Origin: Natrinema mahii
GTDB taxonomy: Archaea; Halobacteriota; Halobacteria; Halobacteriales; Natrialbaceae
Assembly (NCBI GenBank): GCA_000690595.2
Contig: JHUT02000002.1
Location: 210,878 to 274,877, forward strand
Reading direction: 5' to 3'
DNA length: 64,000 bases
Part shown: positions 1 to 10,779 of the stretch, one piece after another
Layout of the letters: every line of letters begins with the position of its first letter
How positions within the stretch are numbered: position 1 is the stretch's first letter
Made by a program: the position numbers and the translations under genes
Notes under the pieces: generated by a model
The model's input: the letters and a program-made list of their open reading frames with translations, nothing else
What the model was told of the DNA's origin: nothing
Databases searched by the model: none

Positions 1-86
1 GAGCGACCGAAGGGAGCGAGCGGGCCGACGACTGATGTGAGCGAGGACTGGAAGGACGAGCGAACGGAAGGAGGAGTGCTTTTGAT

Positions 87-157
87 CGAAATTTTGCCGA
101 GGGACATCGCGCTGGCGGCTCTGCCGCCAGCGCGATAGACCGCAGAGCAAAATTTCG
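87..157. terminator. Nested inverted repeat abutting the tbsP stop
   Basis: Two concentric inverted repeats lie directly downstream of tbsP, which is read on the minus strand and ends at 158. The outer arms are CGAAATTTTG (87-96) and CAAAATTTCG (148-157). The inner arms are a perfect 14-bp stem at 106-119 and 123-136 with a 3-nt TCT loop. The outer arm touches the tbsP stop codon. An RNA from either strand could fold into a long two-part hairpin, so a terminator or 3' RNA-stability element is the simplest reading. No long U-run typical of archaeal termination follows, so the role is inferred. Confidence 0.55.
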
Positions 158-976
158 TTAGTTGAGAATCGATTGAGCCACCGTCGCGAGCTGGCCGTTG
201 TCGGCCTCGCTGAGGCGGTCGTCACCGATCTTCAGGCGGAGACGCGGACGACCGACGTCGATGGGAACCTTCTCGGTGTCGATCAGGCCCATGTCCTCGA
301 GCTTGGTCTTCGTCCGGGAGAACGTCGCCTTGGAGGCGATCCCAACGTCCTCGCCCCACTTGCTGATGTCGTAGAGCAGGGCCTCGTTCTTGGCGGCGAC
401 CAGCAGCGAGATGGTGACTTCGTCGAGCCCGTCGCCGTCGCCGCGGGCAGTCTCGAGCGAGTCCAAGATTGCGGTGAAGTCTTCTTCGGCCTCGGGGCTG
501 ATCTCGTCGGCGAGAGTCTCGCGGACGTCCGTGATCGGGGGCGTCCGGAGGTTGAACTCGCTGGCGTCGGCCCAGCGGTCGGCGTAGGTGTCGTAGGTGT
601 CGTCGACGAAGCTCTCGTCGTCGGTGACGAGCCCGCCGACGCGGTCGCCGGCGTGGACGATGGCGATGACGCGGTCCTCGCTGACGAGCAGGGAGTTCTC
701 GGGCGTCTCCTCGAGCGTCCGCAGGACGAGTGCCCCCTCGCTGATGAGGTCCGCGGCGTTCGAGGCGACGATGAAGTCGTCCATGACGTCTTTGAGCGTG
801 CGTTCGTCGGCCAGCATGTGGACCGACGGCAGGTCGTCGTTGAAGGCGGTCGCGACGGAGACGAACTCCTCGATGGCGTCCCGCGAGGGGTTGACCATGT
901 AGACGTCCCCGGTCACATCCCCGAGGACGGACTCGAGGATATCGTCAATTTGGTGGTTAAGTAAATTCGAGGTCAT
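158..976 (-). CDS. tbsP: TbsP-family transcriptional regulator
   Basis: A 272-residue haloarchaeal DNA-binding regulator recognised from its conserved beginning MTSNLLNHQIDDILESVLGD. Residues about 1-190 form the haloarchaeal-specific sensor-like half. The C-terminal part (ISLLVAAKNEALLYDISKWG, then GIASKATFSRTKTKLEDMGL and PIDVGRPRLRL) is a winged helix-turn-helix. Members of this family are known as TrmB-suppressor proteins that act with TrmB on glycolytic/gluconeogenic promoters such as gapII; that role here is inferred from the family. An upstream in-frame start exists, but the family begins at MTSNLL, so 976 is chosen. No partner gene is adjacent. Confidence 0.88.
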   Translation of the reverse strand: MTSNLLNHQIDDILESVLGDVTGDVYMVNPSRDAIEEFVSVATAFNDDLPSVHMLADERTLKDVMDDFIVASNAADLISEGALVLRTLEETPENSLLVSEDRVIAIVHAGDRVGGLVTDDESFVDDTYDTYADRWADASEFNLRTPPITDVRETLADEISPEAEEDFTAILDSLETARGDGDGLDEVTISLLVAAKNEALLYDISKWGEDVGIASKATFSRTKTKLEDMGLIDTEKVPIDVGRPRLRLKIGDDRLSEADNGQLATVAQSILN

Positions 977-1212
977 GCGTATACAGAAGTAATCGATAGC
1001 TCGGTACTTAATTTTGGTGGCCGTTTGCACGGCAGAACAGTTGGCTGCGCGCCTAAACCGGTAATTTTTGTCTCATATCACGTTAGTTCGCCGACGAAAC
1101 CTCGATAGTCGTTGTCGACTCCCGGACGGAACTGGAGGCGGGGACAGCGGTGGTCGCGACGGCCGTCCGACCGGCGCCGCGTCCTAATATGGGGACGGGT
1201 ACTATCGGCAAT

Positions 1213-1221
1213 AATTATATA
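1213..1221 (+). promoter_or_regulatory. TATA box for small ORF at 1248
   Basis: AATTATATA stands out in GC-rich surroundings and lies 27-35 nt before the ATG at 1248. This is the spacing expected for a leaderless haloarchaeal transcript. It is nearly symmetric and could also fire leftward, but no leftward gene starts nearby. Confidence 0.5.
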
Positions 1222-1247
1222 CACGTGTCGATGTATTACAGTATCGT

Positions 1248-1391
1248 ATGGCCGTTGCACACAATCGGCTCCGGCGGGTCGTTCACGAGTTGGCCGAACG
1301 CGTTCGAACCGCGTCGAGACCTGTCCGTGGCCGATCGCCCCCGGCGATGGCTCTCGAAGCAAAGCGCGTGAGTACGTACGGCGGACCCTGA
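1248..1391 (+). CDS. Small basic protein, 47 aa, unknown function
   Basis: An ATG-initiated ORF of 47 codons beginning MAVAHNRLRRVVHELAERVR, with a good TATA box 27-35 nt upstream. The N-terminal 20 residues would form a basic amphipathic helix, and the rest is Arg/Pro-rich. It is unusually basic for a haloarchaeal protein, which suggests nucleic-acid contact if it is real. It sits in the roughly 490-bp space between tbsP and the CHAT gene, which otherwise holds nothing I can recognise. I do not know a family for it. Homology or expression would be needed to confirm translation. Confidence 0.4.
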   Translation: MAVAHNRLRRVVHELAERVRTASRPVRGRSPPAMALEAKRVSTYGGP

Positions 1392-1467
1392 TACGGTTTG
1401 CTGTCCCGGTGGGACCGCAGGGCGGGTCGCGGTCCCACCGGCAGTGACGGACACGAGACCATATGAG

Positions 1468-3606
1468 TCAGTGATCGAACCGGGGCCACAGCTCCGTCGA
1501 CCAGTAAATGTCCCCGTCGTAGATCACTGACGCCTCCGTTTCTTTGAGCATCGTCACCAGTTCCGACGCTGTGAGCGTAAAACTCGACTCGTTGCCACAG
1601 AGGTAGGCGTAGTCGTTGGTCTCGGTGTGGGGGAAGTAGTAGGAGCCGGTCGCCCGCGTCGAGTAACAGTCGACGGTCAGCAGGTACTCCTTCTCGCCGC
1701 CGTCGGCGAGTTCCTCGAGCGTCGCGGTCGTCGGGAGCCGCTGTTCGCCCTGGACCAGCGAGTGGGTGCCGTCGCCGACGACGGCGTAGTCTTTTCCCAT
1801 CATGATGCGTCGGCGAGCCAGCGCCATCGCGCGCTCGATGCTGAACCCGTGGACCAACAACTTGGCGAACGTCGAGCCGACCTTGACGGCGTGATCGTTG
1901 AGGACCTTGGTGAACGTGACCGCGCCGGCGACGCTGCCTTTCTCGATCAGTTCTCGCCCCTCGTAGTAGGAGCCACAGGCGTTGAGAAAGAACGTCTGGG
2001 CGTTGCAGCGATCGAGGCTCGAGGCCGAAAGCGTCCCGTCGGGACAGCACAGACCACCGGTCTCGCAGTGGCCGATGTAGTGGACGAAATCGTGGTCGTC
2101 CTCGAAGACCCGAGCCAGTGCGGCCGTCTCGAGCGACTCCGCGACGGTGACATCCATCGAGAGTTCCTCGGAGCGACGGCGGTAGATCGCCGCGACGTCG
2201 TCGTGTTCGCCGGCCATTTCCGGGTCGTTGAGGACGACACAGATCGAGGTCGCGTCGCTGGCCCGTTCGAGGAACTCGAGGCGGTTGTGGTAGGCCTCGG
2301 GAGCGGATTTGAAGACGTCGATCGGGACGCCGTCGGCGAGCCAGCCGTGCGTGCGGCCGCTGCGGAGATCGGGTTTGACGATGTCGACCGAGGCCACTTG
2401 GCCGCCGCTGGCTCTGGGCTCAGCCGGCGGCGTCCGCTGGCCCGAACCGCGATCGCTGCCCCGGTAGAAGTCCTCGAGCGAGCGCTCGACGAGTTCCGGG
2501 CCCTCGAGTTCGGAGGTCCGGGGCGTGTAGACCATGCTCAGCCGGTCGAGCAGGAACGGCAGGGTCTCGACGCTGTCGTACTCGGGCGCGACGTACGTCG
2601 AGAGATGCCAGTCGGGGAGGCGGTGTTTGATCGCCGCGTAGGGCACGTCGAGATACGCGGCGAGGCGCTCCCGCGGGTCGGCGTCGTACAGGCGCTCGGC
2701 GTCGAGTTCGAGGGCCTCGAGCAGGCTGCGTTCGGCGAGGGTCGTCCCGTAGGGGCCGACGTTGCGAACGAGGCAATCGAGGAAGAAGGTCTTTCGGAGC
2801 AGCCGCTCGACGTCGCGCTCGAGGGCGGGCATCGCAGCGAGTTCGACGTCGATCCCCCGGTCGGGGATCCGGAGTCGCGGTCGATCGGGGGCCGCGCCGG
2901 TGTGGGTCCCGATGACCTCGTCGGTCGTCCGAACGGTCGCCTGCAGGTAGTACGCCAGCGGGGCCGTGACGAACAACGACTCGTAGTCGGGCGGGACGAT
3001 CAGCTCGATCCCGTGGTCCGGGGTTGCGACCCGGAGGCAGTCGGGAATCCGGAGTTCGGTCCCCCGTTCGATCAGCGAGGGATGGCCGCGGAGCGTGGGA
3101 TAGCTCCGGTCCGGGCCGTCGGTCTTGTGCGAGCCGGCCATGTGGGTGATGGCCTCCGCGATCGCCGGCGGGGAATCGGGAACGGTGATCGTCCCGGCGG
3201 GGAACTCGTGTCGGCATCGGACCCCGAGGACGACCCGGGTCCGCTCGGGGAACGAGACGATGATCTCCTCGTAATCGTCGGTCTTCGCGATCGTCGCGGC
3301 GCCCGAGAACCGCAGATAGGACTTGATCTCCGTATCGATGTCGACGACGTACTCGTCGGGGGACAACGGGAGGGGCTCGCCGCAGGGATCGAGTTCGTGA
3401 CCGTCCTCGACGCCGACCGAGAACGCGTAGACGACCGCGTGCGGGAATCGGAGTTCGTCAGTCGTCACGACGATGGTGTCGTCGACCGGGCGCGGGATGT
3501 CTTCCCCGGAGCCGTCGACGACGAGTTCGTCACCGGTGACCGCCAACTCGGCGTTGTCCGCGTCGGTGACGTGGAGGGTGTCGCCGTCTACCGCCCACTC
3601 TATCAT
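1468..3606 (-). CDS. CHAT-domain caspase-like protease, stand-alone
   Basis: A 712-residue protein whose C-terminal 250 residues carry the CHAT peptidase signature. The putative catalytic His is H513 in VHYIGHCETGG and the putative Cys is C544 in FFLNACGSYYEG. These are followed by GAVTFTKVLND and a helix with the basic stretch ALARRR, as in other CHAT domains. The N-terminal 430 residues are acidic beta-rich sequence that I cannot assign; there are no TPRs, signal peptide or membrane segments. CHAT proteases belong to clan CD and often act in bacterial defence or regulated proteolysis. The gene is divergent from glyA across a 163-bp gap and no obvious substrate or activator gene adjoins it. 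The protease assignment is strong by motif; the biological role is open. Confidence 0.75.
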   Translation of the reverse strand: MIEWAVDGDTLHVTDADNAELAVTGDELVVDGSGEDIPRPVDDTIVVTTDELRFPHAVVYAFSVGVEDGHELDPCGEPLPLSPDEYVVDIDTEIKSYLRFSGAATIAKTDDYEEIIVSFPERTRVVLGVRCRHEFPAGTITVPDSPPAIAEAITHMAGSHKTDGPDRSYPTLRGHPSLIERGTELRIPDCLRVATPDHGIELIVPPDYESLFVTAPLAYYLQATVRTTDEVIGTHTGAAPDRPRLRIPDRGIDVELAAMPALERDVERLLRKTFFLDCLVRNVGPYGTTLAERSLLEALELDAERLYDADPRERLAAYLDVPYAAIKHRLPDWHLSTYVAPEYDSVETLPFLLDRLSMVYTPRTSELEGPELVERSLEDFYRGSDRGSGQRTPPAEPRASGGQVASVDIVKPDLRSGRTHGWLADGVPIDVFKSAPEAYHNRLEFLERASDATSICVVLNDPEMAGEHDDVAAIYRRRSEELSMDVTVAESLETAALARVFEDDHDFVHYIGHCETGGLCCPDGTLSASSLDRCNAQTFFLNACGSYYEGRELIEKGSVAGAVTFTKVLNDHAVKVGSTFAKLLVHGFSIERAMALARRRIMMGKDYAVVGDGTHSLVQGEQRLPTTATLEELADGGEKEYLLTVDCYSTRATGSYYFPHTETNDYAYLCGNESSFTLTASELVTMLKETEASVIYDGDIYWSTELWPRFDH

Positions 3607-3769
3607 TCAGTTGGCTGAATGTCACTCCGACAAGTTAGTTGTATCGGGGCGTGATATCGTCACAAACGCGGCCGGTCGAGGCGCGGCGGGCGGTCGCCGG
3701 CGGCCGGTATCGCGGCGCGTGTTACCGAGGAAAGGTACACTTATGCGGCCGCCAGTCCCCACTCCGAAC

Positions 3770-5017
3770 ATGGACCACGACAAGGTACGGGACGTCGATC
3801 CCGCCGTCGCCGACGCGCTCGAGGGCGAGGTCGATCGCCAGCGCGAGACGCTCCAGATGATCGCCAGCGAGAACCACGCCAGCGAGGCCGTCATCGACGC
3901 GCAGGGCAGCGCCCTGACCAACAAGTACGCCGAGGGCTACCCCGGCGAGCGCTACTACGGCGGCTGTGAGTACGCCGACGAGGTCGAGGAACTCGCGATC
4001 GAACGCGCGACGGAGCTGTTCGGTGCCGACCACGTCAACGTACAGCCCCACGCCGGGACGCAGGCCAATCAGGCGGTGTACTTCGCGATGCTCGAGCCCG
4101 GCGACAAGATCCTGTCGCTGGATCTCAATCACGGCGGCCACCTCAGTCACGGCCACCCGGCGAATTTCACGGGGCAGCTCTACGAGGTCGAGCAGTACGA
4201 GGTCGATCCGGAGACGGGCTACATCGACTACGACGCCCTCGCGGACCACGCCGTCGAGTTCGACCCCGACATCATCGTCTCGGGCTACTCCGCGTACCCG
4301 CGCGAGATCGAGTGGGAGCGCATTCAGGCGGCCGCCGACGAGGTCGACGCACTCCATCTCGCGGATATCGCCCACATCACCGGGCTCGTCGCCGCGGGCG
4401 TGCACCCCTCGCCGGTCGGCATCGCCGACTTCGTCACCGGCTCGACCCACAAGACGATCCGCGCCGGTCGCGGCGGCATCGTCATGTGCGACGAGGAGTA
4501 CGCCGACGACATCGACGCGGCCGTCTTCCCCGGCGGCCAGGGCGGTCCGCTCATGCACAACGTCGCCGGCAAGGCCGTCGGCTTCAAGGAGGCGCTCCAG
4601 CCTGCGTTCACCGAGTACGCCGAACAGACGGTCGCCAACGCGAAGGCGCTTGGCGACTCCCTCGCCGAGAACGGCTTCTCGCTGGTCTCGGAGGGCACCG
4701 ACAACCACCTCGTCCTCGTCGATCTCCGCGAGAGCCACCCCGACACCTCCGGCGGCGACGCCGAGGAGGCCTTAGAGGAGGCCGGCATCGTCCTCAACGG
4801 GAACACGGTGCCCGGCGAGACGCGCTCGCCCTTTGACCCCAGCGGGATCCGCGCCGGCACGCCGGCGCTGACGACCCGCGGCTTCGACGAGGACGACTGC
4901 CGGACAGTCGGCGACCTGATCGCCCGCGTCGTCGACGCCCCTGAAGACGAGGCCGTCATCGAGGACGTCCGCGCCGAGGTTGCGGCCCTCTGTGACGCCA
5001 ACCCGCTCTACGAGTAG
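3770..5017 (+). CDS. glyA: Serine hydroxymethyltransferase
   Basis: A 415-residue PLP enzyme that interconverts serine and glycine while charging tetrahydrofolate with a one-carbon unit. The family hallmarks are MIASENHASEAVIDAQGSAL near the N terminus, YPGERYYGG, the HADIAH equivalent LHLADIAHITG, and the PLP lysine K228 in GSTHKTIRAGRGG. The ORF is open further upstream, but the ATG at 3770 gives the family length and alignment. It lies 1.1 kb from folD, so both parts of folate one-carbon generation are close although not in one operon. Confidence 0.97.
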   Translation: MDHDKVRDVDPAVADALEGEVDRQRETLQMIASENHASEAVIDAQGSALTNKYAEGYPGERYYGGCEYADEVEELAIERATELFGADHVNVQPHAGTQANQAVYFAMLEPGDKILSLDLNHGGHLSHGHPANFTGQLYEVEQYEVDPETGYIDYDALADHAVEFDPDIIVSGYSAYPREIEWERIQAAADEVDALHLADIAHITGLVAAGVHPSPVGIADFVTGSTHKTIRAGRGGIVMCDEEYADDIDAAVFPGGQGGPLMHNVAGKAVGFKEALQPAFTEYAEQTVANAKALGDSLAENGFSLVSEGTDNHLVLVDLRESHPDTSGGDAEEALEEAGIVLNGNTVPGETRSPFDPSGIRAGTPALTTRGFDEDDCRTVGDLIARVVDAPEDEAVIEDVRAEVAALCDANPLYE

Positions 5018-5213
5018 TCGACGACCGCGTCGGCCCGGTCGATCCGACTGCGAACCTGCTCTCCCGTTTTTCGGCGCGCTCGTATCGCGGCTCGAGGCTG
5101 TCGAAATCAGCGCCCGCGTTGTGCTGGACCTCGTGTCGCCGGTCGCCGCCCGTTTCGAGCGAGATCGCTTCGGACCGAACACCTTTTGTGACTGACTAAT
5201 GTGGGTTGGTAGC

Positions 5214-6026
5214 ATGAGTGCCGAAGCGGCGACGGCGATGTACCGCACGAGAACCGACACGCTCACGACCGATGTCGGCGAGGGCCAACCGGTCGTCTTC
5301 GCCCACGGCACGTTGATGGACCGGACGATGTTCGCGCCCCAGCTCGAGGCGCTGCGAGACGAGTACCGGGCGGTCGCCTACGACCTGCGGGCGCGGACGG
5401 ACCGGTACGCGCCGGGCTATGACCTGCGGGATCTGGCCGACGACTGCGCGGCGCTGCTCGACGGGATCGGCGAGGACAGCGCCGTCATCGCCGGCATGTC
5501 GATGGGCGGGTTCATGGGACTGCGCTTTGCCCTCGAGTACCCCGAGCGTGTCGACGGGCTGATCCTGATCGATTCGATGGCGACGCCCCATCCCGAAGAC
5601 GAGCGGGCGGAGTACGACGCCCTCGTCGACCCCTACGAGGACACCCTCGAGCCGCTGCCCCGCGCGATCGCGGAGGGCTCGACCGCCGAACTGTTCGGCG
5701 AGACGACCCGCGAGGCAAACCCCGAACTGGTCGAGGCGTGGGTAGACCGCTGGGCCACCTACCCCGGCCGAGCGGTCCACTACGAACTCAACTCGTGGCT
5801 CGGCCGCGAGGACGTGACGGATCGGCTCTCGGCGATCGACGTGCCGGTCCTGATCGTCCACGGCGAGGAAGACCCCTCGATCGCGCCCGCACAGGCCGAA
5901 CCGATGCTCGAGGAACTGCCCGACGCCGAGATGGCACTGATCCCGGAGGCTGGCCACACCTCGAACCTCGAGGGGCCCGACGAGACGAACGAGACGATTC
6001 GGACGTTCCTCGACGAGCGGTTCTGA
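5214..6026 (+). CDS. Alpha/beta-fold hydrolase
   Basis: A 270-residue single-domain hydrolase with a complete catalytic triad: nucleophile S96 in the elbow GMSMGG, acid D220 in VHGEEDPSIAP, and H248 in EAGHTSNLE. The oxyanion segment FAHGTLMD follows strand 3. Length and layout match carboxylesterase/ring-opening lactonase-type members (3-oxoadipate enol-lactonase-like), but substrate cannot be read from sequence. ATG at 5214 is chosen over one at 5199 because alignment to the family begins later. It lies between glyA and folD on the same strand, with gaps that argue for separate promoters. Confidence 0.85.
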   Translation: MSAEAATAMYRTRTDTLTTDVGEGQPVVFAHGTLMDRTMFAPQLEALRDEYRAVAYDLRARTDRYAPGYDLRDLADDCAALLDGIGEDSAVIAGMSMGGFMGLRFALEYPERVDGLILIDSMATPHPEDERAEYDALVDPYEDTLEPLPRAIAEGSTAELFGETTREANPELVEAWVDRWATYPGRAVHYELNSWLGREDVTDRLSAIDVPVLIVHGEEDPSIAPAQAEPMLEELPDAEMALIPEAGHTSNLEGPDETNETIRTFLDERF

Positions 6027-6121
6027 AGAGTATTCACGGACGTGCATATTCGGAGAGTTTCTAGACTCGTTCTGGGCACGGATCCGGGGATTAATGAGTC
6101 TCGCGGCCGCCCACTCGAGTA

Positions 6122-7015
6122 ATGACCGAGATCATCGACGGCAACGCCGTCGCGAGCGAGATCCGAGACGAGCTGACCGAATCGATCGAGCGACTCGCCG
6201 ACGCGGGCGCGCGACCGGGGCTGGCGACCGTCCTCATGGGCGACGACCCCGCGAGCCAGACCTACGTGAACATGAAACAGCGCGACTGCGAGGAGGTCGG
6301 CATCGAGAGTCACCACGTCGACGTCGACGGCGACGCCCCGCCCGAGGAGCTGTTCGACACCATCGCCGACCTCAACGAGAACGACGACGTCCACGGCTAC
6401 ATCGTCCAGGCACCGGTCCCGGACCACGTCGACTACCGCAACGTGATCCGCCGGGTCGATCCCGCCAAGGACGTCGACGGCTTCCACCCCGAGAACGTCG
6501 GTCGACTCGTCGCCGGCGACGCCCGGTTCCGTCCCTGCACGCCCCACGGCGTCCAGAAACTGCTCGAGTCGGCCGGTGTCGACACCGAGGGCAAAGACGT
6601 GACGATCGTCGGCCGCTCGGACATCGTCGGCAAACCCCTCGCCAATCTGCTGATCCAGAAGGCCGACGACGGCAACGCGACGGTGACGGTCTGTCACTCC
6701 CGGACCGACGACCTCGCCGAAAAGACCCGCAGCGCCGATATCGTCGTCGCCGCCGCCGGCGTCCCCGAACTCGTCGACGGCTCGATGCTCTCCGAGGGCA
6801 CGGTCGTCATCGACGTCGGCGTCAACCGCGTCGACGCCGATACGGAGAAGGGGTACGAACTCGTCGGCGACGTCGAGTTCGAGAGCGCGAAGGCAAAAGC
6901 CAGCGCGATCACGCCCGTCCCCGGCGGCGTCGGGCCGATGACCCGCGCCATGCTGCTGTACAACACGGTCAAGGCCGCCGGCCTGCAGGAAGGCGTCGAC
7001 GTCGACCTTCCCTGA
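6122..7015 (+). CDS. folD: Bifunctional methylene-THF dehydrogenase/cyclohydrolase
   Basis: A 297-residue FolD that oxidises 5,10-methylene-THF to methenyl-THF and hydrolyses it to 10-formyl-THF. The catalytic lysine is K52 in QTYVNMKQRDCEEVGI. The dinucleotide-binding motif VGRSDIVGKPLANLL and the C-terminal TPVPGGVGPMTRAML are intact. Together with GlyA it supplies formyl groups for purine synthesis and methylene groups for ThyA, encoded at 21.5 kb. Confidence 0.97.
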   Translation: MTEIIDGNAVASEIRDELTESIERLADAGARPGLATVLMGDDPASQTYVNMKQRDCEEVGIESHHVDVDGDAPPEELFDTIADLNENDDVHGYIVQAPVPDHVDYRNVIRRVDPAKDVDGFHPENVGRLVAGDARFRPCTPHGVQKLLESAGVDTEGKDVTIVGRSDIVGKPLANLLIQKADDGNATVTVCHSRTDDLAEKTRSADIVVAAAGVPELVDGSMLSEGTVVIDVGVNRVDADTEKGYELVGDVEFESAKAKASAITPVPGGVGPMTRAMLLYNTVKAAGLQEGVDVDLP

Positions 7016-7084
7016 GCGCGGTCCGGACCGACTCGCCGGCAGTTTTCTCCGGCCGACCGACGACCACGGTGAGTCCGGCGTGAC

Positions 7085-7450
7085 TCACTCCCCGGTCGCT
7101 TCGTTCGCTTCGAACCGGACGAGATCCCGCTCCTCGAGTTGCATGAGAAAGTGCGCGAGCGTCTCGTCGACGGGATCGACCCGGTCGGACTCGTGGGACG
7201 ACGCGACGCGTTCGGCGATCTCCGCGACGGTGTGGTCGCCGTCGCAGTGTCGCCACACGGTCGTCCCGACGGGATCGAGCTCGAGTTCCCGCTCCCGATC
7301 GGTCCCGAAGAGGTCGAACAGGAACCGGTCGAGCCGGTTGCGCGGCCGCTTGGTCCAGTGGATCGTGACCCGCGGCTCGCCGTCGACGGTCGCTACCTCC
7401 CAGTTCTCGGCGTCGCGTCTCGGAACCGCGGTCGGGCCGTGTTCGGTCAT
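7085..7450 (-). CDS. PqqD-like winged-helix protein
   Basis: A 121-residue protein whose second half (LELDPVGTTVWRHCDGDHTVAEIAERV then DETLAHFLMQLEERDLVRF) matches the PqqD/RRE winged-helix fold. In characterised systems this fold binds precursor peptides for radical-SAM or other modifying enzymes. No radical-SAM enzyme or precursor is nearby. It sits 34 nt downstream of the OPT transporter on the same strand and is probably cotranscribed, so a link between peptide uptake and peptide binding is conceivable but unproven. Confidence 0.75.
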   Translation of the reverse strand: MTEHGPTAVPRRDAENWEVATVDGEPRVTIHWTKRPRNRLDRFLFDLFGTDRERELELDPVGTTVWRHCDGDHTVAEIAERVASSHESDRVDPVDETLAHFLMQLEERDLVRFEANEATGE

Positions 7451-7484
7451 GTGGCGGCGTTCTCGGTCGTCGTGTCGGGATCGA

Positions 7485-9467
<1,983 letters not shown>

Positions 9468-9813
9468 GGTCGATTGCAGCGAGGGCCGCGACCGTTCGTT
9501 CCGTGTCGCTCGAGCGCCGTCTCAGGAGACGGCAGCCGGTATCCACTGCGGTGGGACCGACGCTCGAGCGCGTTTCAAGCCTGTCTCGGTGGGTCGGCTC
9601 CGGCTCGTCCGCCGGTTCGAATCGGCGGCCGACACCGGGAGAGCGAGTTCGGGCGGGGCCGTCGCTGCGTTCGCCTGGCAATAATTGGGGGATCCTATAA
9701 GAATGAAAAGATTCGGACCGGCGGTTGTTGTCGGCCGCCATTCGGGCCGGTCGCCACCGCGTCCGTCGGCGGTGCCCGAATGCGGTCGGCGACCCGATCG
9801 GTTTCGGCCCGCG

Positions 9814-10524
9814 TTACTCGAGAGCGTCCAGTCGCTCTTGGGCCTGCGAGAAGGCGAACTCGTCGCCGCGCAGCCCGTTTGCCAGATCGCGTGTCGCCTC
9901 GACGAGCCGCTCGGCGGTTCGGGGTTCGACGTCGCCGTCGAGCATCCGGACGCGCTTGACGTGTTCGCCCAGCGTCTCGAGGGCCTGCCGTTCGCTGGCG
10001 GTCAGGTCGCGGTCCTCGACCCAGGTGCGGACGTCGCGTCGGTACTCCTGGACGGCATTGGCGTACGCCAGTCCGCGGGCCGCCCGCAGCGTCGGCGGGA
10101 CGTCCGCGACGGGCGGCCGCTCGCCCTGATCGGCATCGCGCAGCAGGGCGAGGAAGTACAGTTCCTCGCGGTCCTCGAGGCGGATCTCGCGGCCGACGAT
10201 GTCGGCGACGTGGAGCAACTCGCTTGCGGCGAGGTAGGTGTCGTCGAGGTCCCGAAGGGTGCCGGCGTTGACGAACCCGCGGCGGCGGACGTACTCGCGA
10301 CAGCGGTCGCCGGCCCGTGCCGCGAGGTCGTCGGTGTCGGCCTCGTCGATGGCGTTTCGAACCGGCGTCAGGTCGAACGACACGCGCAAGTCGGTGTGTT
10401 CGGTCCGCTCGTCGACGCCGACGCTCCGGAGGCTCCCGCAGGCCGGACAGCCGACGCTGCCCGTCTCGTAGTACGACCAGCGGGTCCCACACTCCTTGCA
10501 CTCGCGCTCGCCCCGGATCTTCAT
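9814..10524 (-). CDS. Zinc-ribbon haloarchaeal conserved protein
   Basis: A 236-residue protein with an N-terminal TFIIB-type zinc ribbon: C9/C12 in RECKECGTRW and C26/C29 in GCPACGS. The ATG directly before the ribbon is used; a longer in-frame extension upstream is low-complexity. The remainder is all-helical, charged and without recognisable catalytic motifs. Such proteins are widespread in haloarchaea and of unknown role; a nucleic-acid or protein-adaptor function is only a guess from the ribbon. It is transcribed away from the lipoprotein gene at 10780. Confidence 0.75.
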   Translation of the reverse strand: MKIRGERECKECGTRWSYYETGSVGCPACGSLRSVGVDERTEHTDLRVSFDLTPVRNAIDEADTDDLAARAGDRCREYVRRRGFVNAGTLRDLDDTYLAASELLHVADIVGREIRLEDREELYFLALLRDADQGERPPVADVPPTLRAARGLAYANAVQEYRRDVRTWVEDRDLTASERQALETLGEHVKRVRMLDGDVEPRTAERLVEATRDLANGLRGDEFAFSQAQERLDALE

Positions 10525-10779
10525 ACGCCGCGGTAGGGCCGGGACCGCAAAAGGCCCACCGGACCCGACTCGTGGGCGCGGTCCCGCTCGAGCCACCGTC
10601 GCCGGGTCGGGGCCGTCGAGCGGACGTCGCGGTCGCGCCGCGTTCGGTTCCGCCGGTAACGGACTGTTGGGTTCCGAAACCCGTGACCGTCATCGATACT
10701 CGGGTGACGTTTAAGAGGGTATTAACGGATAGCAGGTGCAGGCCATACTCGGACCAACTGGACCGTCCAACGAACGGAT

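Noticed and set aside
173-964. Long plus-strand ORF over tbsP
   Set aside because: It is a mirror of tbsP caused by GC bias at codon third positions; its Val/Gly/Arg/Asp-rich composition matches no family.
3473-3769. N-terminal extension of GlyA
   Set aside because: The first 99 codons lie over the CHAT gene start and promoter and do not match the family; ATG at 3770 does.
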